A stretch of DNA of 64,000 bases, taken from NCBI GenBank assembly GCA_963822485.1, contig CAWGHW010000037.1, positions 1,178,001 to 1,242,000 of the forward strand, in the 5' to 3' direction. Below, piece by piece: positions 61,738-64,000 of this stretch. The position numbers and the translations under genes are program-made. Source of the stretch: DASUBV01 sp963822485. Its GTDB lineage: Bacteria > Actinomycetota > Actinomycetes > Streptosporangiales > Streptosporangiaceae. Each line of letters begins with the position of its first letter. Position 1 is the stretch's first letter. The notes beneath the pieces are model-generated. The model had not been told where the DNA came from and made no database searches. It worked only from the letters and a program-made list of their open reading frames with translations.

Positions 61738-61866
61738 GGACCAGCCTTTCCCGAAGTTGTCCGGGCGCATCATTCGAAATGCCACATTTCGTAGACGCCC
61801 TGCCCGAGCCATCGGTTGACGCCGGCCGCGATCCCGCTGATCCCGCTGTCCGCGGTGGCCGCTGGT

Positions 61867-63099
61867 TCAGTCGCGGTGACTGCGCAGTGACCTGAAGCTC
61901 GCGCGCATCTCGTCTGAAAAGAGCTGCGGCTGCTCCCAGGCCGCGAAGTGGCCGCCTCGGTCGAGCCTGTTGTAGTGGATAAGGTTGTGCGGATAGGCGC
62001 GTTCCGCCCAGCTCCTCGGAGCCTGATAGAGCTCGTCAGGAAACACGCTTATCGCGAACGGAATCGAGATGTTCTTGGCGTCGAAGAAGTCCGCCTTGTT
62101 CTCCCAGTAGAGCCGAGCCGAGGAAATCCCGGTGTTGGTCAGCCAGTAGAGCGTGATGTTGTCGAGGATGTCGTCCCGCGTAAGGGCGCTGGCCAGGTTT
62201 CCCTGGAGGGCCTTCTCTACGAGCCCGGGCTGGCCAGTACCGTCGCCGTGGTCGAGCATGAACGCCGCGAGATCGGCGGGTGAGTCCGCCAGTCCGTACA
62301 ACGTTTGCGGGCGCGTCGTCATGATCAGCGCGTAGGCCACGTGCTTCGCGTAGAAGCCACTCAGCTGGTCGTACGCGGCCCTCTCCTCGGCGGAGAGATC
62401 CGACGGCGGCGGGTCGCCGCGCTGCACCGCCTTGTTGATGTCAGCCGGAGCGGTACCGGGCATGTTGGAGTGGATGCCGAGCAGCTCCGGCGCCGCCTGT
62501 ATCCCCATCGTCTGAGTGACGGCCGCGCCCCAGTCGCCGCCCTGCGCCACGAACTGGGTGTATCCAAGGCGCTTCATGAGCACGACCCAGGCTCGCGCGA
62601 TGCGGGCGGGATCCCACCCGGTGGTGGCCGGCTTGCCGGAGAACCCGTAACCCGGCAGCGAGGGAATCACCAGATGGAACGCGTCCGCCGCGCTCGCGCC
62701 GTGGGCCGTGGGATTGGTGAGCGGCTCGATGATCTTCAGCTGCTCGATGATCGAGCCAGGCCATCCGTGCGTGACGATCAGCGGCAGCGCGTCCTCGTGC
62801 CGGGAGCGGACATGGATGAAATGAATATCGAGCCCGTCGATCTCGGTGACGAAGTTCGGCAGGGCGTTCAGCTTCGCCTCGCACCCGCTCCAGTCGTAGT
62901 CTGTGCCCCAGTAGCGCGCGAGCTCCTGCATCAGCGCGAGCCTTACGCCCTGCGAGTCATCGGTGACCGTCTCGTTCTCCGGCCACCTCGTCGCGTTGAT
63001 GCGCCTGCGCAGATCGGCGAGTTCCGATTCCGGGAAACCGATACTGAACGCGCGAACATCGGCGTTGTCGCTGTCTGCCTGCTGCGTGCTCTCAGCCAT
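61867..63099 (-). CDS. Microsomal-type epoxide hydrolase
   Basis: The protein has 410 residues. The N-terminal EHN domain (FSIGFPESELADLRRRINATRWPENET) and WGTDYDWSGCEAKLNALPNFVTEIDGLDIHFIHVRS are typical. The oxyanion motif is HGWPGSI, nucleophile Asp in AQGGDWGAAVTQ, ring-opening Tyr likely in YWENKADF and base His in DRGGHFAAWEQP. It hydrolyses epoxides to diols in relatives. It starts at ATG 63099 with GAGGAACC upstream. Confidence 0.92.
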   Translation of the reverse strand: MAESTQQADSDNADVRAFSIGFPESELADLRRRINATRWPENETVTDDSQGVRLALMQELARYWGTDYDWSGCEAKLNALPNFVTEIDGLDIHFIHVRSRHEDALPLIVTHGWPGSIIEQLKIIEPLTNPTAHGASAADAFHLVIPSLPGYGFSGKPATTGWDPARIARAWVVLMKRLGYTQFVAQGGDWGAAVTQTMGIQAAPELLGIHSNMPGTAPADINKAVQRGDPPPSDLSAEERAAYDQLSGFYAKHVAYALIMTTRPQTLYGLADSPADLAAFMLDHGDGTGQPGLVEKALQGNLASALTRDDILDNITLYWLTNTGISSARLYWENKADFFDAKNISIPFAISVFPDELYQAPRSWAERAYPHNLIHYNRLDRGGHFAAWEQPQLFSDEMRASFRSLRSHRD

Positions 63100-63123
63100 G
63101 CCTGGGTTCCTCGTCTTCCTTGA

Positions 63124-63235
63124 TTAGAAGCCGTCGACGTCGATGAACGCCTGGGCGAAGGCGTAAGGCTTCATGGGCAGGTTGTACCCGACGCTGCCGT
63201 TGGCTAGCCGTGCGGGCGCCTGCCGGTAATTAGAG
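63124..63235 (-). pseudogene. Short C-terminal remnant of an unidentified protein
   Basis: On the minus strand, NYRQAPARLANGSVGYNLP is followed by MKPYAFAQAFIDVDGF and stop. The amino-acid mix (Y, N, F, I) looks unlike random GC-rich translation, but no start or ribosome site is present. Position between two same-strand genes suggests a truncated gene. Family is not recognised. Confidence 0.3.
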
Positions 63236-63721
63236 CTCGCTCAGCGCCCGTTGGTGAGCCAGCAATCCGCGCTCGACCTCGGCGAGGGCCGCTCGTACCT
63301 GGTCATCTTGTTGCTCCGCGAGCGCTGCTGCCAGGTACTGACCGAGCCGGTCGAGGTCCTCACCGACGATCCGGCGGACCTCCTCATCGCTCGCGGCCCC
63401 ATGCCAGGAATGCGGTGGCTTCCGGCCGGTCGCGGTCGGCATGCTGGCCAGCGGCGACACGCCAAGCGCCAGGTCCTGGTCCGCGAGCAGCCGGGCCCAC
63501 GCTCTCAGATCGTCGAAGAGCTGATCGAGCAACCCGTGCAGGGCGTGCGTCTCGGGAACCCTCCGGTACGCCTGCCTCACGTCCAGAACCCCGTCAATGA
63601 CCTGGCTGAGCACCTGGTTGAGAGCGGCAGCCGGATCGTCGCGCCGGGGCGAGCTCACGCCGGCACCGATGCGGGCCGTCGGCCCGCGCACGTGCCAGGC
63701 CGAGCTACTGGAGTACGCCAT
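63230..63721 (-). CDS. Helical hypothetical protein
   Basis: The 163-residue protein has several amphipathic helices: AALNQVLSQVIDGVLDVRQAYRRVPETHALHGLLDQLFDDLRAWARLLADQDLALGVSPLASMPTATGRKPP and EEVRRIVGEDLDRLGQYLAAALAEQQDDQVRAALAEVERGLLAHQRAL. A ferritin-like or DinB-like bundle is possible, and the SPLASMPTATGRKPP loop is unusual. No catalytic motif is clear. The ribosome site is weak, so the start is uncertain. Confidence 0.6.
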   Translation of the reverse strand: MAYSSSSAWHVRGPTARIGAGVSSPRRDDPAAALNQVLSQVIDGVLDVRQAYRRVPETHALHGLLDQLFDDLRAWARLLADQDLALGVSPLASMPTATGRKPPHSWHGAASDEEVRRIVGEDLDRLGQYLAAALAEQQDDQVRAALAEVERGLLAHQRALSEL

Positions 63722-63765
63722 TTCACGTGAGGGACCTCCCTGTCTCTGACATCGGGCTCCTCTTG

Positions 63766-63779
63766 CCCGACTAGTCGGG
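63766..63779. promoter_or_regulatory. 14-bp perfect palindrome (operator candidate)
   Basis: CCCGACTAGTCGGG reads the same on both strands and lies 45 bases upstream of the start of the 63721 gene, on its promoter side. The rest of 63722-64000 shows no convincing gene. Confidence 0.45.
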
Positions 63780-64000
63780 ATGACCGCTCAGGGAACCAAC
63801 GAGGTAGTCATCGACAGAGCGTACCGAGGTCCGACCCCCGCCACGACGGCGGCGGTCGCGATTTGCGGAGATACCATCGCGTCGACCGCAGATGATCTCC
63901 GAGAAGGTGATGACCGCCGTGCCGCAGGGCAGCGCATCCAGCCAGTCACCCTGCGCGGACCCGCCAGAATCTGGTGACCTGCCGGTGCAGAGCCAGGAAG

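Noticed and set aside
63780..63977. 65-codon plus-strand open frame at the window end
   Set aside because: No ribosome site: the ATG directly follows a palindrome. Composition is neutral and no family is recognised, so support is too weak.

Overview
The window is high-GC DNA (about 70% by eye) with GTG and TTG starts alongside ATG, dense short operons, ECF sigma factors, a mycoredoxin-like glutaredoxin, a DUF5302 protein and an IS1380-type remnant. This points to a soil-type filamentous or related actinomycete chromosome. I cannot name the genus. No ribosomal, replication or phage structural genes are present. It reads as accessory chromosome made of small regulatory, detoxification, transport and secreted-enzyme modules.

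Layout. 1-12.7 kb: a 5'-cut secreted galactose-oxidase-like propeller; an ArsR/SRPBCC pair; an SDR; a DesK/DesR-like set in which the first 'kinase' lacks its phospho-acceptor His and the full ATPase domain; a quinone oxidoreductase divergent from a double GNAT acetyltransferase; a decayed patch; an HxlR regulator divergent from a membrane protein across a palindrome-rich AT-rich control region; then a 99-residue protein of six exact-period 12-residue repeats, an ECF sigma factor and its membrane partner. 12.8-20.7 kb: a frameshifted phosphotransferase, a tRNA 3'-half beside an ImmA/IrrE plus XRE pair (probable relic of an integrated element), an SGNH hydrolase, small redox and reductase genes and a YceI stub. 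20.7-31.2 kb: secreted proteins (S53 sedolisin, a frameshifted LamG/CBM glycosidase with a LacI-type operator inside its signal-peptide codons, an orphan peptide-type binding lipoprotein), an acetamidase and a frameshifted DNA glycosylase. 31.3-41.1 kb: a LAL-type LuxR regulator, DUF5302, MFS transporter, CocE-type hydrolase, a complete ECF41 sigma/carboxymuconolactone decarboxylase pair with matching divergent promoters, a VOC protein and a SigG-like sigma factor. 41.2-48.5 kb: a secreted protein with a near-identical internal duplication next to an OmpR/HK system, a kinase homologue, an AlkA-type glycosylase whose 3' end also exists as a second copy at the end of the sensor-kinase gene, DUF4328, SDR and HSL-type hydrolase. 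48.5-64 kb: DUF1269, decayed GAP, NudC and IS1380 relics, GH15 trehalase-type enzyme, DinB, secreted proteins, hydrolases, an XRE/MmyB regulator and an epoxide hydrolase.

Two themes cut across the window. First, at least six genes carry single-nucleotide frameshifts or internal deletions (about 13.6, 24.6, 30.8, 49.7, 55.1, 59.0 and 61.6 kb). Either the region is decaying or the assembly has residual indels; raw reads would decide. Second, short duplications are frequent: two stop-codon-associated tandem repeats, a 222-bp duplication inside one gene, a duplicated glycosylase 3' end, and two copies of a long palindrome.

The least explained gene is the 12-residue-repeat protein at 10654-10953. 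The best supported regulatory system is the ECF41 module at 37.9-39.5 kb.
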